Shown here in pieces: positions 38,430-49,479 of a stretch of 64,000 bases of DNA; position 1 is the first letter of the stretch; each line of letters starts with the position of its first letter. Source of the DNA: Micropterix aruncella (Eukaryota > Arthropoda > Insecta > Lepidoptera > Micropterigidae); contig OX155972.1 in assembly GCA_944548615.1 (NCBI GenBank), positions 1,471,854-1,535,853 on the forward strand, given 5' to 3'. Under the pieces are notes generated by a model. That model was given only the letters and a program-made list of their open reading frames with translations. It was not told where the DNA came from and did not search any database. A program made the translations under genes and the position numbers.

Positions 38430-38940
38430 TGAAAACAATTTATTTTATTCTGACATAAACAAGTAGCGCAATGTCCACACCTTGAAGAGATGCAGGCTCG
38501 CTGTAAAAATATCAAAGTCTGACGCTGTCGAACATAGCGCATTTATGTGACGCAAAGCACGGGTAACCAGACTTTATCGACTAAGTTGGTGCGCGAGGAC
38601 GGCTCCGCAAATAGATTATGAGTGCGAGCACGATTATAATTGTCCGGAACAAAGAGACAAACCTTCGCTAGCATGCTAGGATTATCAATTCCCCGGATCA
38701 GCTTGAAAACGTAGGCCATGGCGAGCATTTCTCTACGCAACTTAAGAGAGTTATAGCCCACCATGCCTAGTAGAAAACTAGTAGGGTATAAATACGGATA
38801 ATATCCATACGGATAATATCCTACCGAACATTTTTGATTTTTTTCCAACATATTGATATAATGATCCTGATGTGGATTCCATATAACTTCATTCGTTTCC
38901 AATCTACTTCTCACAATTGAATTACACAATTATTACACTT
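38430..38940 (-). mobile_element. LINE C-terminal fragment
   Basis: Minus-strand frame 38929-38543 encodes IVRSRLETNEVIWNPHQDHY, LEKNQKCSVGYYPYGYYPY, GYNSLKLRREMLAMAYVFKLIRG and ARTHNLFAEPSSRTN. This parallels the LINE at 44.1 kb (YIRSVLEFASPIWNPQYH, ESVQKRFMRQLNYRQ). A 14-bp duplication (ATACGGATAATATCC twice, 38803-38830) is embedded. Confidence 0.7.
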
Positions 38941-39059
38941 TACAAAATATAACCGATTTTTAAACAACCATTTTTGGTCCTTACGAATTTATTCCAGTGC
39001 AACATTTCGGAAAATTATAAAACAACGCAATCGCACTCGGAAAGAAAACCGGTATGTAT

Positions 39060-39720
39060 TAATTATGAAACCTTGATTTTTATTTCACCATAACTTGTAA
39101 ACGCCTGAACCGATTTAGAAGTGTGTGATATTGTTAGAATCGTTATATCATCCCGAGTGTCATAGAGTACCTAAATAGTCCAATTGTCAATAAATTAACA
39201 TAAATATATCGTGTTTAGTGTCATTAAAGGTCTGATTGAGTACGTTCCGGAAATATACATATATCTATATGGATAAATACATAAACCACATTTTTTAAGG
39301 AAAAAACCTTAATAAAAATAATTATTACAAGTAAAGTACTACAAATGGTTCCAGAAGCAAACGGAAAATCGGGTACCTCAATGAAATATATATTTTTGAA
39401 TAGCTTAGACCTTCAAGATAACGGTTGATTGTAGGCAAAAATCGCTCAATACATGGGAAGGGGGTCAAATCGCTCTCATCAATTTTGTTTACACTAATAA
39501 ACACTAAATTACATCAAGCGACCAGAAATGGTACTAATGTAAAAAGGTAGTTCGAAAGAGTACTTACAAATGAGTATAGAGAGCGTTAAATTTTATATAA
39601 TTATTTGAGGTTTTAATCAAATGTCATTAAGATAATGAAAGTTGCATTGTTATATATATACAATACTTTACTTTCTGTAACAGCAGTCGTGTTTTTTTAT
39701 TTTTTTTGATATATTTACTT
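39060..39720 (+). repeat. Dispersed repeat A, copy with internal insertion
   Basis: CATAACTTGTAAACGCCTGAACCGATTTAG, GAATCGTTATATCATCCCGAGTGTC, GGTCTGATTGAGTACGTTCCGG and GGATAAATACATAAACCAC match repeat A. The end CTTTACTTTCTGTAACAGCAGTCG at 39668-39692 is separated from it by about 310 bp (39330-39640) that is absent from the 15.7-kb copy and is unidentified. Confidence 0.7.
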
Positions 39721-40262
39721 GTTTGAAGAGTGATGCGTTACAATGTTGTTGGCTAGTAGTTGCATCGGTTGTATGCCCGTGGGAGTGAAGGAGAGAGGGA
39801 GAGAAGGAGAGGGTGAAAGTGATAGCGGCGTGACAGCGTTACAACATTTGCCTATTAAGAGGCGCCTTTTGGCGGGTGACGTCATCCGTGCATAATTCAT
39901 TAACCACCCCCACCACATCCACCACGCCCCGTGGGCCTTCCTTCCGCAGTCCCCTGAGGCAAGGGCATCCACCTTCATCGCAGCCACCGTCATCCACAGC
40001 ATTGGAATATAGAACATCATAACCAAACAATATCTACCTTCTTCTTCTTCGACGAACATGACTATCTGTGTTTCCTATCGTAGATGTCTGCCTATTATTA
40101 TTCCGAGATAATTTATTTGTCGGACTGGTGCGATCGGTTGGCTATGACACGTGGCATCTCGCTGATAGTCATGGCATGCATTTTGCAAACGCTCAAGTTT
40201 GTTGAGTTTAATCGTGTGTTTGAAATCTCACAATGTCTTATTATAATTATAGCTACACAGTG
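39721..40262. other. No gene; contains a minus-strand simple tail
   Basis: The 114-codon minus-strand frame (40059-39715) is tryptophan- and methionine-rich without motifs; no gene is called. (TTC)n at 40041-40053 could be a reversed (GAA)n LINE tail. Confidence 0.35.
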
Positions 40263-40839
40263 GGAGCTGATGGGCCCTGTTGGAGTTGGCCACAAAACCC
40301 ATTTGTTCAAGGTCGGTCACACTCACGGGTCAACACCCATCCTTCCACGAATGACGTGCAAGACCGGGCAGGACTCTGGCCTGAGACTAGTTTCCCCCAG
40401 GAGTATATTTTCTGGCGCTCCTGGATGGTTTGCGCACCATGCGGCGTCAGCCAATCGATTGTGCTTTCTGAATAACAGTCGGGGGAGTCTGAAAACAGTT
40501 CTGTCTCCTATAGAGCGGGGGTAGTTTTTCACCTTATGGCGACTGCTCTTGACCATCGGCTACCCGATTTCGGGGCAAGCTCCCTCGAACTCGTAACCAG
40601 CCGGGAGACCGATGTAATCTGGTCGCAACTGGTAGTAAGGGCGCGAGTGTCGGCCCGCAGGGTAACATACATGGCTATCTCGCGGTAATGCGTTGGCCTC
40701 TTACGGGCATGTGACGGACCTTGACGGTGGACTGTTTTGTCCTAAGTCTCCTGCGCTCACCTAATGGGAGACAGAACGAACAAATTTCGTTAAAACTTCC
40801 TGAGGTGTCGGGTTCGCCCGTTGTAGTCGACAGCTCTAG
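40263..40839 (-). repeat. Repeat X, complete-looking 577-bp copy with target duplication
   Basis: Reverse complement starts GCTGTCGACTACAACGGGCGAACCCG, passes TGAGG, TTCTGTCTCCCATTAGG, GAGACTTAGGAC and AACAGTTTTCAGACTCCCCCG, and ends CCAACTCCAACAGGGCCCATCAGCTCCC. TTATAGCTACAMAGTG lies at both edges (40247-40262 and 40840-40855, one mismatch), a 16-bp target duplication. The overlapping frames of 146 and 80 codons have no recognisable domain and are not conserved in the other X copies. Confidence 0.8.
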
Positions 40840-40855
40840 TTATAGCTACAAAGTG

Positions 40856-41682
40856 TTCTTTATTATTTTTATTAGGAATCGCTTAGCATTAGACCAGGCG
40901 GCCTGGTCCATCGGACGGTCGTTACCTCGGGGAATAAAAAAAGAGAATGATGGCATGTTTCTCACTTCGACTCTGGCCGAGAGAGCAGAGGAAGGTGGGT
41001 GGAGGGTGACTAATAGTTGTCGATCTCAGAGGATTTACCGACACATTTATCCCCTCACTGCTCCGCCCGAAGGATCATCCCGCGATTTTCCCTCTTTTTC
41101 AATATTCCCACCTCAGAGACGGGACTTGCGTGATGGATCATCCTTCCTTCAGTCTGTTGCACGGCGACTCGTCTTCGTCTGCCGACCTCTCTTTTAGACG
41201 AGAATTTGACGGAATTTCCATCAAATTAACCAGAACAGTCAAAAGTTTATAGGTTGATACTGAATTATGAAGGGTGACAGCTTTCTTCGTAGGTACCTAC
41301 CTATACTGAGAAAAATATTGAACTTCTTCCTACAATGTCGTTCTATTAATTCATGTCGATATATAATCAAATCACCGAAGTTGGCGCTTTAGAGTAACTT
41401 ATTCTTCTTAAAGTGCCATTTCCTTATCGGAGGTCGGCGGTCATTATGGCCACTTGCCAGTTGGCCATAATGACCACCGGTTGCGGCGCGGAACAACTCG
41501 GTGGTGCTTGAGTTAAACCATTCTTCGGCCAGGTCTTCGGCGGTCTTTTATCTTTCCTTCTAGGATTAATTGGAGAAGCTATTGTATTTTCCTTCTCTTT
41601 ATGATCTTCATTAATTCCAGTCCTTTGTGCATTTAGTGAAATTTAGTGAAACTAGCTTTTTCAAAGACATGAATTTAGAACC
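40856..41682. other. No gene; palindrome at 41439-41475
   Basis: GGTCATTATGGCCA (41439-41452) and TGGCCATAATGACC (41462-41475) are a perfect 14-bp inverted repeat. The rest resembles old repeat text in both orientations. The 158-codon frame 40721-41197 straddles the end of X and is not credited. Confidence 0.45.
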
Positions 41683-42341
41683 TGTTGGTTGGTAGCCATT
41701 TATTGAACAGAACGAAAACGGGAACTGTCAACACGACACAGTGTTGCCAGATAGTAACTTATACTTAAGGCGCATGGGCCTTTTCTTTATTGATTTCCGC
41801 ACTTTCATCCGGGGTTATATACTTCAGTAATCCATTAACTTCAAGCATCGCTCGTATCGCTATTGACCAGGTGCGATAGTTTTCTACACCCTTCAATTTC
41901 GTAATCGAAGACCATGAATCGTTGCCTGACATGGTTGCTCGCTTGAATTTGTCCTTCGACTGGAATCTCGACTTCTGTACGATACAGAGGAGAACAAAAA
42001 AACGCACGCGGATCTGTCCACAAGTAGTTTTACTTTTTATCGCGGCGACTGAAGTTTGCGAAAATGCGTCGCATAGGTATATGTGCGATGCACGCACACG
42101 AAGTTTTAGCGACACACGCTTTCGATCCGGCGACACACGCACGGGAAAATGTTTGGTATAATTGCCCAAATGTTTTTACGACACACGCGTTAGCTCTGGC
42201 GACAAACGCACGGGATTCCTATTCAGTTTACTGGGCCCATAACCTGTTGGTTGGTAGCCATTTATTGAACAGAAACGAAAGCGGGAACTGTCAACACGAC
42301 ACAGTGTTGCCAGATAGTAACTTATACTTAAGGCGTATGGG
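41683..42341 (-). mobile_element. Miniature Copia-like LTR element with gag start
   Basis: Direct repeats of about 92-97 bp (41683-41779 and 42245-42341: TGTTGGTTGGTAGCCATTTATTGAAC ... AGTTACTATC-type text) are the LTRs. Read on the minus strand, the upstream LTR is followed immediately by GGTTATGGGCCCAGT (42244-42230). This matches the half-initiator-tRNA-Met primer site known from Drosophila copia. A leader follows, then ATG at 41932 opens a 55-codon gag N-terminus (TKLKGVENYRTWSIAIRAML). It ends at a purine-rich AAAGAAAAGG just before the other LTR. Protease, integrase and RT are absent, so it is an internally deleted or TRIM-like element. No target duplication is evident. Confidence 0.75.
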
Positions 42342-42436
42342 CGTAGGGTTGTACTATTTCAACAGAACCTTTCCCTAAATCCAGGTCTGAAATATCTATA
42401 ACAGTTAGTGTAATGTATTTTTTGTATTGTTTCCAG

Positions 42437-42602
42437 GTGTGGTTCCAGAACCGTCGCGCCAAATGGAAGAAGCGCAAGAAGACGACAAACGTGTTCCGTT
42501 CCCCGGGTTCCCTGCTGCCGTCTCACGGCCTGCCGCCCTTCGGCGCCGCCGACGTCTGCGCCGCCCAGGTCTTCTCCGACAGGGCCTGGGGAATGCCTCC
42601 AG
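42437..42602 (+). CDS. otp: orthopedia homeobox protein, exon with homeodomain helix 3
   Basis: After the acceptor TTGTTTCCAG the frame reads [20 protein letters not shown] then [19 protein letters not shown] ... [23 protein letters not shown] is homeodomain residues 47-61 (W48, F49, Q50, N51, R53 intact). The [18 protein letters not shown] extension is characteristic of Orthopedia, a nuclear transcription factor required for neuroendocrine and brain cell specification. The exon starts in phase 0 exactly at the 46/47 position, a classic intron site of paired-class homeobox genes, and ends phase 1 at CAG/GTCAGC. The exon coding helices 1-2 is not in the window, so the upstream intron exceeds 42 kb here. 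otp usually lies in a cluster with rax and homeobrain; neither is visible. GC-rich codons contrast with the AT-rich surroundings. Confidence 0.93.
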
Positions 42603-42700
42603 GTCAGCACTGAACACTACTTACTGATGGCTCCACTTGTACTTTTCTATCATTTCTAGGAATATATATATAGTTATATTGCAGTACCGCACCCTTTATT

Positions 42701-42952
42701 TTGGAACGATGGTTCTGCGTAACAAACATTCCAATAATTTTTGGCCTGTAATCAATATTTATTTTGGAACTATGTGTCTGCGTAACACACATTCCAATAT
42801 TTTTGGCCCGTAATCAATATTTATTTCGGAACAATATTTCTGCGTAACAAATATTCCAGTAATTTTTGACCCGTAATCAATATTTATTTTAGAACAATGT
42901 TTCTGCGTAACAAACATTTTAATATTTTTTAAATCAATATTTAATAATACTG
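42701..42952. repeat. Minisatellite, four 62-63-bp units, in otp intron
   Basis: Units begin at 42701, 42764, 42826 and 42889. Each carries TTGGAAC.ATG, TTCTGCGTAACAAACATTCC and ATTTTTGGCCCGTAATCAAT. Within each unit, GGAA..ATGTT and AACA.ACATTCC are inverted around TCTGCGT, so every unit can form a short hairpin. The array starts about 100 bp after the donor site of the homeobox exon. Confidence 0.9.
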
Positions 42953-42959
42953 TTTATTA

Positions 42960-43740
42960 TTTCATTTCACTACGCCAACCACCGTATCTATATCCACTCG
43001 GATAGCAAGGCAGCTCTTATGGTACTAGTCTCGAATACTATTAATTAAAAGCTAGTGCAAAACTGCGTATCACTACTGAATTCCCTGGGCGAAAAGAAAA
43101 GGGTAATTCTAAGATGGGTTCCCAGCCATGCAGGAATCGAGGGAAATGAAAAAGCCGACGAACTTGTTAAGACGGGAGCAAAGTGAACGTTATACTACCC
43201 TGAACCTTACTGTGGCGTACCAAAAAGCCTTGCAAACCTAATTCTCAAATGTTTCATATGTTCATCATTCTCTCGTCTCATTTGTTAAGAACAATCCGTC
43301 AATCACTAGAACAACACGCCAGGGTTGAATCAATCCAAATCGCTAATTAAGGCTTACGACCCTAAGACGGCCCGTGAGGCTTTATCGCTAAATAGGAACA
43401 ATCTATGCACACTGGTGAGGGCACTCACGGGGCATTGTGGCCTTAACAAACACATGTACAACCTCAAGCTCCGAGACACAAAAATGTGCAGATTCTGCCA
43501 AGGGGCAGAGAAAACTCCCAGGCACATACATTATGTGCGAGTGTGGCCCGCTGATGCGTAAAAGATACATCCTTTTGGGTCGTCATTACCTCCAACCTGA
43601 GGAGGTAAAACAATCTGGCGCCAAAAGCCTGTTGCGGTTCTTAAATGACACGAGGCTTAGCGCAGAACTATAGTAGGTGGCGAACACAATAGATCAGCAA
43701 TGGTTGCAGTGTTACAAGGCTCATAAAGACCTTAAAGAAG
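42960..43740 (+). mobile_element. I/LOA-type LINE: RNase H and C-terminal knuckle
   Basis: The plus strand reads YIHSDSKAALMVL (catalytic D of RNase H), then ILRWVPSHAGIEGNEKADEL (H and D of RNase H), with a stop in between. The frame 43325-43561 gives AREALSLNRNNLCTLVRALTGHCGLN and CRFCQGAEKTPRHI. After a frameshift the frame 43437-43673 gives MCECGPLMRKRYILLGRHYL and LLRFLNDT. RNase H followed by a C-x2-C-x-H-C knuckle marks I/LOA-group LINEs. Broken by stops and frameshifts; lies inside an otp intron. Confidence 0.8.
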
Positions 43741-44032
43741 TCCCACACAACAAATAAAAAAAACATATATTATTTCATAGTTATTCGAATAAAACTTTCT
43801 AAATAAATATTACTATCTACAAAACCGCTATTATATAAAAAAACATCCGCTGTGTCTCCCCTTTCGGCTTTCTCGCAAGTAGCCAAGGTCTCATATAAGG
43901 ATTTTCAGCATGATATCCATTTGGGAAGTCTTCATTGCACTTTTTTAATTTCCTATATAACTCACTATTGATAACTATATACTTATATGGCTTACTCTTC
44001 TTAACGATACCGGCACTTCCTCTTAGATGTGT
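43741..44032. other. No gene recognised
   Basis: AT-rich. The minus-strand 72-codon frame (44035-43817) has no motif known to me. The segment ends where repeat X begins. Confidence 0.35.
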
Positions 44033-44059
44033 CAACTAAAACGGGCGAACCCGTCCCCT

Positions 44060-46140
44060 CTGGAAGTATTAAATAGCATATCTCAGCATCCCGCAGTGCA
44101 TGAGATATGGGGAAAGCGTTGCAACCCACGGGCCCGAAATTTGCGAGTACTTTCGTCAATATTTTCAAACCGTGTACGAAGTAAACAGCTCATCACAAGG
44201 TCCCCCTACATCGCATACAACGCCGATATATGAACACTATAATGCTACCGATTGCATGAGCTCTATTGAGATCACCGAAGAGTTCGTATATAAATGCATT
44301 ACAGACTTAGATATTCACAAGGGTGTGGGAAGTGACTCATTACCGCCAGTATTCGTGAGGAACTGTGCTCATCATTTAGCACACCCTCTTACGTTATTAT
44401 TTCGCTTGTCCCTCTCTCAGGGCATATTTCCCACGAAGTGGAAAGAAGCCCTTATCGTACCGATTCACAAAAAAGGCTGTAGAAACGATGTTATTAACTA
44501 CAGGCCAGTGTCAATCCTCTCATTACTGAGTAAGCTCTTTGAGAAAGTGGTTTACTCACAGCTATACCCCTATCTCGCTACGTTTCTACCAGCACAGCAA
44601 CATGGTTTTCTCAAGCAGCGCTCTGTGGTTTCAAATTTGGGAGAATACACCAACTTTATCATCCAGTCTATGGATAATCGGAAACAAGTGGATGCAATAT
44701 ATACAGATTTTTCAAAAGCATTCGACCGGGTCAACCACGCCATACTTCTGGACAAATTAAAGAGATTAGGAGTTCATGGCGATCTCTTTAGATGGATATC
44801 GTCATACGTTAATAAACGTCACCAATCTGTAGCCATCGGCGGTTTCCGATCCAACTACACATCCATACCCTCTGGAGTCCCGCAGGGTTCTCACCTAGGT
44901 CCTCTGCTCTTCAACGCGTATTTACACGATATTGGATCATGCTTTAAAAATGGGCCCTATATACTATACGCGGATGACCTTAAAATTTACGCCCAGGTTG
45001 AAAGCATCACCGATTGCCACCTTATCCAGGATGACATTAATAGGTTGTTTGAGTACTGCGAAAGAAACAGACTCTCTCTCAACGCTTTGAAATGCAATCA
45101 AATTACGTTCAGCCGTAAAAAAATTAATTTGCATTTTCAGTATTTTATCAACCATGATCCGATTCCCAACGCGCTGAGCATTCGCGACCTTGGCGTTCAA
45201 CTCGATCACCGATTGACATTTGACGAACACATACAAGGTATTGTCAGTAAAGCGTTAAAAACCTTGGGCTTCATTAGTAGGGTCTCTAAGTCGTTCTCTG
45301 ACCCGACTGTATTCAAAACCCTTTATTTTGCATACATCCGAAGCGTATTAGAGTTTGCATCTCCGATCTGGAATCCGCAATATCATGTATGTAAGGAGAG
45401 AATAGAAAGCGTCCAAAAACGATTTATGAGACAATTAAACTACCGTCAATGCTTGGGACTGAACACGTACGAGGAGAGGATGAATAACTTCAATATTACA
45501 TCATTGGAGAACCGCCGTACCACGGCAGACATGGTATTATTACACAAAGTTATCCATAACAACGTGGACAACCCGTATTTCATACATAATCTATCTTTTC
45601 ACGTTCCACCACGCGTGGCTCGCTTCCCCCGTACCTTCGAAGTCCCGCGCGTCCGTACTAGGTATGCCCAGAATTCCATCATGTACCGCTTAATGTCAAC
45701 TTACGATAATCATTTCCAGAATATCGACCTATTTAACATGAAAGAGAATAAATTTAAGCAAAGCATATACTTAAAATTAATCGAAAATGCGACATAGACA
45801 TTTCTCATGGGATACTATTGTCTTAGGGACTACTTGGTTTTTCGTTCGTTGTTCTTTAACTGTATATGATAGGTTTATATGATGGAGTAATTTTTTCTTA
45901 ATTTTCTTAACTTTTCAAATTTTTCAAATTTTTATTTTTTGTACTGCACATTATTATTTAAAATCTATTAACACCCATTCCTTCCTTTTCCTTTCCTTTT
46001 CCCCTCCCAACCCCCACAGAATGCACTGTGCGTATTGGAGACTTAACTAACTAAAACTATTGTTGAAAGCATGTCATCGGCCAGAAATATTGTATTTAAT
46101 GTAATTGTAATATTTTTTTGTAGCGCTGTATGTTTTCCCT

Positions 46141-46168
<28 letters not shown>
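44060..46168 (+). mobile_element. LINE with intact 565-codon reverse-transcriptase frame
   Basis: Frame 44100-45797 is open throughout and carries all RT blocks in order: GSDSLPPVF, FPTKWKEALIVPIHKKG, NYRPVSILSLLSKLFEKVV, HGFLKQRSVVSNL, IYTDFSKAFDRVNHAILL, SGVPQGSHLGPLLFNAYLHD, YILYADDLKIY (catalytic YADD near 44966) and LSLNALKCNQITFS. Thumb and C-terminal domains follow (ATG-independent; the first Met is not a native start). The apurinic endonuclease is missing, so the insertion is 5'-truncated. The 3' UTR ends in (AAAT)n at 46144-46170. An unbroken RT frame suggests a recent insertion, into repeat X, inside an otp intron. CR1/Jockey-type by resemblance. Confidence 0.9.
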
Positions 46169-46171
<3 letters not shown>

Positions 46172-46263
46172 TAACGATTATGATCGTTCTGTCTCCCGTG
46201 AGGTGAGTGTAAACGACTTAGAGATGAATATGTACGTTCGAAATCCCTCGTGTGAACACTAGT

Positions 46264-46722
46264 TACGCCCAAAACTCTGTTATGCACCGCTTGATGACCA
46301 CATACAATAGTCGATTCAAAGATATCGACATTTTTTACGTGAATCAACCTAAATTCAGCGGGGCTGTCCTTAGCTCACTAGGCGTCTAGGAAGTGATTAC
46401 ATAGTGAGTATACAAATTGTGTCAAAACACTCAGAGCGAAAATGAGAATAGCAAATAGTATAATTTGAATACCTTTATCATATCCTACATATATCCCATC
46501 CCTCTCCTTTCCTATCCTTGCAATAGCTCAATTGTAATTTAATTTAATTTAGTGCAATGCAACTTTTGATTTACCGTATGAGAAAATAATGTAGGAAACA
46601 ATTAATCGGTCAGCGAAACACTGTATTAGAATAATTAGTAATAATTAATGAAGCGCTGTATGTTCCCGAAAATAAAATAAGTAAATAAATAAATAAATAA
46701 ATAAATAAATACAAATCTACCG
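46264..46722 (+). mobile_element. Short 3' fragment of the same LINE family
   Basis: It reads YAQNSVMHRLMTTYNSRFKDI and DIFYVNQPKFSGAV before TAG at about 46390, parallel to the C-terminus of the preceding LINE. The UTR has GCGCTGTATGTTCCCG and ends in (AAAT)n at 46675-46710. A second, independent, strongly 5'-truncated insertion into the same X copy. Confidence 0.75.
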
Positions 46723-47273
46723 TCTAGCTAAGCCAACATGCCCGTTAAAGGCTAACGCCTTGCAACGACGCACCGGGAAAGATACCCAGCGGTCAGCCTC
46801 CCCACCTGACTACCAGTTTTGAAAAGATGTATCCATCTGGATACCTCCAACCTCCCGACTAGTTACAGGTTCGAAGTCGCTTGTGTGACCTCTAACCGCC
46901 GTATACTAAGCGGTGATTAAGTTTGAAACTATTGCGGACCAATTCAGGATCAGGTAGACAATTGGTCATTTCAAGAGCGGTTGACGACAGGTCAACATCA
47001 ACCCCGTCTCCCGACTACTTTAGTAATTAGTCAGAGAGCACATATCTATTGGTTGTCGCCGCACGCTGCGCAAACCCCTAGGGGAAACCGATCCACCAGC
47101 CGTGAGGCCTGGGACGCGAGAGTCCTACCTGGGGTAGTATTTAATGAGAGAAGGAGCTGAATCGTGAATTGGACCAATCCGAAAACACAGTAAATCTTAT
47201 GGCCCAAGCTGCACGAAACCGTTCATCCTCTATCTTTTCTTTCGGTTAATGTATGTATGTGTTGTCATTTCAG

Positions 47274-47432
47274 GTCTGTCGCAGTTGTCGCAGGGTGGTG
47301 TGGGCATGGGGGGCTTCGGTCAGTCCTTGGGCCAGATGAACCAGGCGCCCCTCAACCCAGCGCTCAACGCCGCCCTTCCAATTTCCTCCTCGATGACGCC
47401 CAACTACCAGCACTATGGACTCAACTCCTTAG
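47274..47432 (+). CDS. otp: orthopedia homeobox protein, middle C-terminal exon
   Basis: The acceptor TTGTCATTTCAG precedes 47274 and the donor G/GTAACA follows 47432. The exon is 159 nt, entered and left in phase 1, so it splices in frame with both neighbours. It encodes LSQLSQGGVGMGGFGQSLGQ, NPALNAALPISSSMTPNYQH and YGLNSLG, a Gly/Gln/Asn/Pro-rich low-complexity segment of the kind found between the homeodomain and OAR motif of Otp proteins. Reading through the donor would stop shortly after (LVstop), supporting splicing. Introns are 4671 nt upstream and 3844 nt downstream, both full of repeats. Confidence 0.87.
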
Positions 47433-47634
47433 GTAACAACTCCTTAGTTTAGCAGACATTCCCACGATTAAATGAAATGCTGCGCGTTCAAGAAAAACCG
47501 TTTAGGGGTTTAGACGCTTCTCGAGATCGAGAGTTTCTTACCTTCATTTTCTTCCTCTCACCTAGTTAAATATTCAAGATGAGTGCAAACTAAAATTAAT
47601 GGTGGTCAAACTAAGAAAACTTATTTGTAGGATT

Positions 47635-48445
47635 ATTTAATATTATATGCGCAGCATGTATCAGGTAACGACTAGGACCTCATGCAAAGAATATTTCAGC
47701 AAGGCAAGGGTAATGACCATGTATTCGGCGTTCATATACCAGTGTCTAATGTATGCTAGACAGCATCTCGCAGAAACTGCAATTAATGCAGACATTCACT
47801 CGCATCATACCCGCGGTAGCTCCCTTTTATGCGTACCCCGAATACGACTGGCAAAAGTACAAAAAAGCTACTTGTACCTTAGCATTAAATTCTATAATCT
47901 AGTCCCTACAAAATTTAAACAGCTGGAGGACATAAAATAAAAAAAAACATCAAGGAGATGCTGATAGGCCACCCTTTCTATAATCTGGCCGAATTTGAGG
48001 GCCATGATTTTTCAAATATTGTGCCCATTTAAATTACTTAAAAAAGTAGAGCCTTTTGTCTGATTATTTTATATGGTCTTATAGTACTTTTCTTATAGGT
48101 CTATCGTACTTTTAGTTTAAAATGCATAACGTAGATTTAATTTGATTATTTAACATTTTACTGACAATTTGAATATTACGATGAATAATTTTACTACGTA
48201 TCTTTTCGAATTACTAACTACTTCAAATATTAGGCTTCTATTTTGATTATTTATATTTATAGTTTGACAATCTAGTAGTTAATTTTTGACTACCTATATA
48301 TGTTCAGTAAAGAGTAGTAACGAAACTTACTACCTAACCCAATTATTTTGACACGTCCAAGAGCGGTCTTTAACCGTCAATTGGACACGGCGAAAATGTA
48401 ATGTAAATGTAATGTAATATTTCCTGACAACTCAAACTGAAGTTT
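47635..48445 (+). mobile_element. LINE C-terminal fragment and 3' UTR
   Basis: Frame 47647-47940 encodes YSAFIYQCLMYARQHLAE, DIHSHHTRGSSLLCVPRIRLAKVQKSYL, IKFYNLVPTKFKQ and is followed by KEMLIGHPFYNLAEF in another frame. This is a Jockey/CR1-like C-terminal domain with the H-x-TR signature. The 3' UTR ends TTTGACACGTCCAAGAGCGG ... TTGGACACGGCGAAAATGTAATGTAAATGTAATGTAAT (48345-48420), which occurs reversed at 8755-8835. Confidence 0.7.
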
Positions 48446-48572
48446 TAAGTATCTAATACAACTATTGGCAATTGTTTGGTGAGTCTCATTTTACCATTAA
48501 GCGGCTATATAAAGTATTGTGTCTAAACAACTATGTAAACGTTTTGAAGACAATAAATGTGTTTTGATTTGA

Positions 48573-49213
48573 TGTTAACCAGGTTTCAAAACTTTGTGAG
48601 AGTGGCCACCCTTCACTAATCTCCAATTGATTGTGAGCGAAGGGTGGTTCTCATCAAGAAGATTTCTCCGTGATTGAAAGTCGAGGATGTTGAAGTTACA
48701 GTATTTAATCAGAAGGTCTCTGGTCGTAACGCCTTGGTTGATGTTTCGCCGTTGTGTAGGTAGTGTGGGCGCGAGGTGAAGCCGTGGTAGTGTGTCCGAA
48801 GTGCGTAGCGCCGCGATAGATTCGAAGATAATGATAGTCGCGTATACTATGCGTGGTTTGTTGACTCGAAGATAAAGAAGAGCGCGAGTACTTGATAATG
48901 CGCGGATACTGTCCTCCAGGGAATGATGAAGATGTGTAGCGCGATAACTGCCCAACAGGAATGATATTGATCGATCGAAATGTACTGCGTTTTATATTGT
49001 AAGCAGTGACTCAATAGTTGTGAGTGGGGTGAGAAATGTGTGTTAATTTCGTATCGATCAGAAGAAATGACATGAGTCATCACCTGACTGTGCGTAAAAT
49101 GCCGAATTTAGTTGGAAATCAACTGCAGCTGCCTCGTGTAGATTTGAGCGAGTTTGCGGTTTCGATTCTGTAGAAATTACTTTTTTGTTGTGGGTATGTT
49201 GGACCGAGGCTCC
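48573..49213 (-). mobile_element. Putative solo LTR
   Basis: On the minus strand the segment begins TGTTGGAGCCTCGGTCCAAC (about 49212) and ends CCTGGTTAACA (48573), giving TGTT...AACA termini. CAATATAAAACGCAGTAC near 49000-48985 looks like a TATA box and initiator. Length about 640 bp. A matching target duplication was not found, and the 126-codon minus frame inside shows no domain. The assignment rests on termini and promoter only. Confidence 0.4.
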
Positions 49214-49479
49214 AACAACTCTTTAACTTTGTTCCACTGATATATTTTCATTCTATTTCCTGACTAAAAATGACACATTTGGGGCTGTCATTATCGTATC
49301 ATTCTCCGCTTACTGGATATTTTATAATAAGCGGTGATTTTATTTAATAATAAAAAATAGTACCAATTTGACGTGCAATGCAGGCTGTCGAATGGACTTT
49401 GAACTACTTTGCGCCGACGATATAATAATACATTTTTTAATCAATTAACGCTTTTTATTGGGCGGGTTTTTAAAGTTTT

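Larger units (their letters stand above)
44033..47135 (+). repeat. Repeat X copy, split by two LINE insertions
   Basis: The head TGTCAACTAAAACGGGCGAACCCG with CCCCTCTGGAAGT lies at 44033-44068. The text resumes after a LINE at about 46170 with TTAACGATTATGATCGTTCTGTCTCCCGTGAGGTG. A second LINE fragment interrupts near 46260-46722. The copy then continues CTACCGTCTAGCTAAGCC, GTTCGAAGTCGCTTGTGTG, ATTGCGGACCAATTCAGG, GTCGCCGCACGCTGCGCAAACC and GGGGAAACCGATCC to about 47135. X sequence pre-dates both LINE insertions. Lies in the second visible otp intron. Confidence 0.75.

Noticed and set aside
39715..40059. 114-codon minus-strand frame rich in Trp and Met
   Set aside because: No recognisable domain, no start or splice context, unusual composition; probably chance.
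40721..41197. 158-codon frame
   Set aside because: Spans the boundary of repeat X and unrelated sequence, so it cannot be an evolved gene.
44100..45797. 565-codon frame as a host gene
   Set aside because: It contains complete LINE RT motifs and a LINE 3' tail; it is an intronic retrotransposon.
48575..48955. 126-codon minus-strand frame
   Set aside because: Falls within the putative solo LTR and has no gag or other domain.
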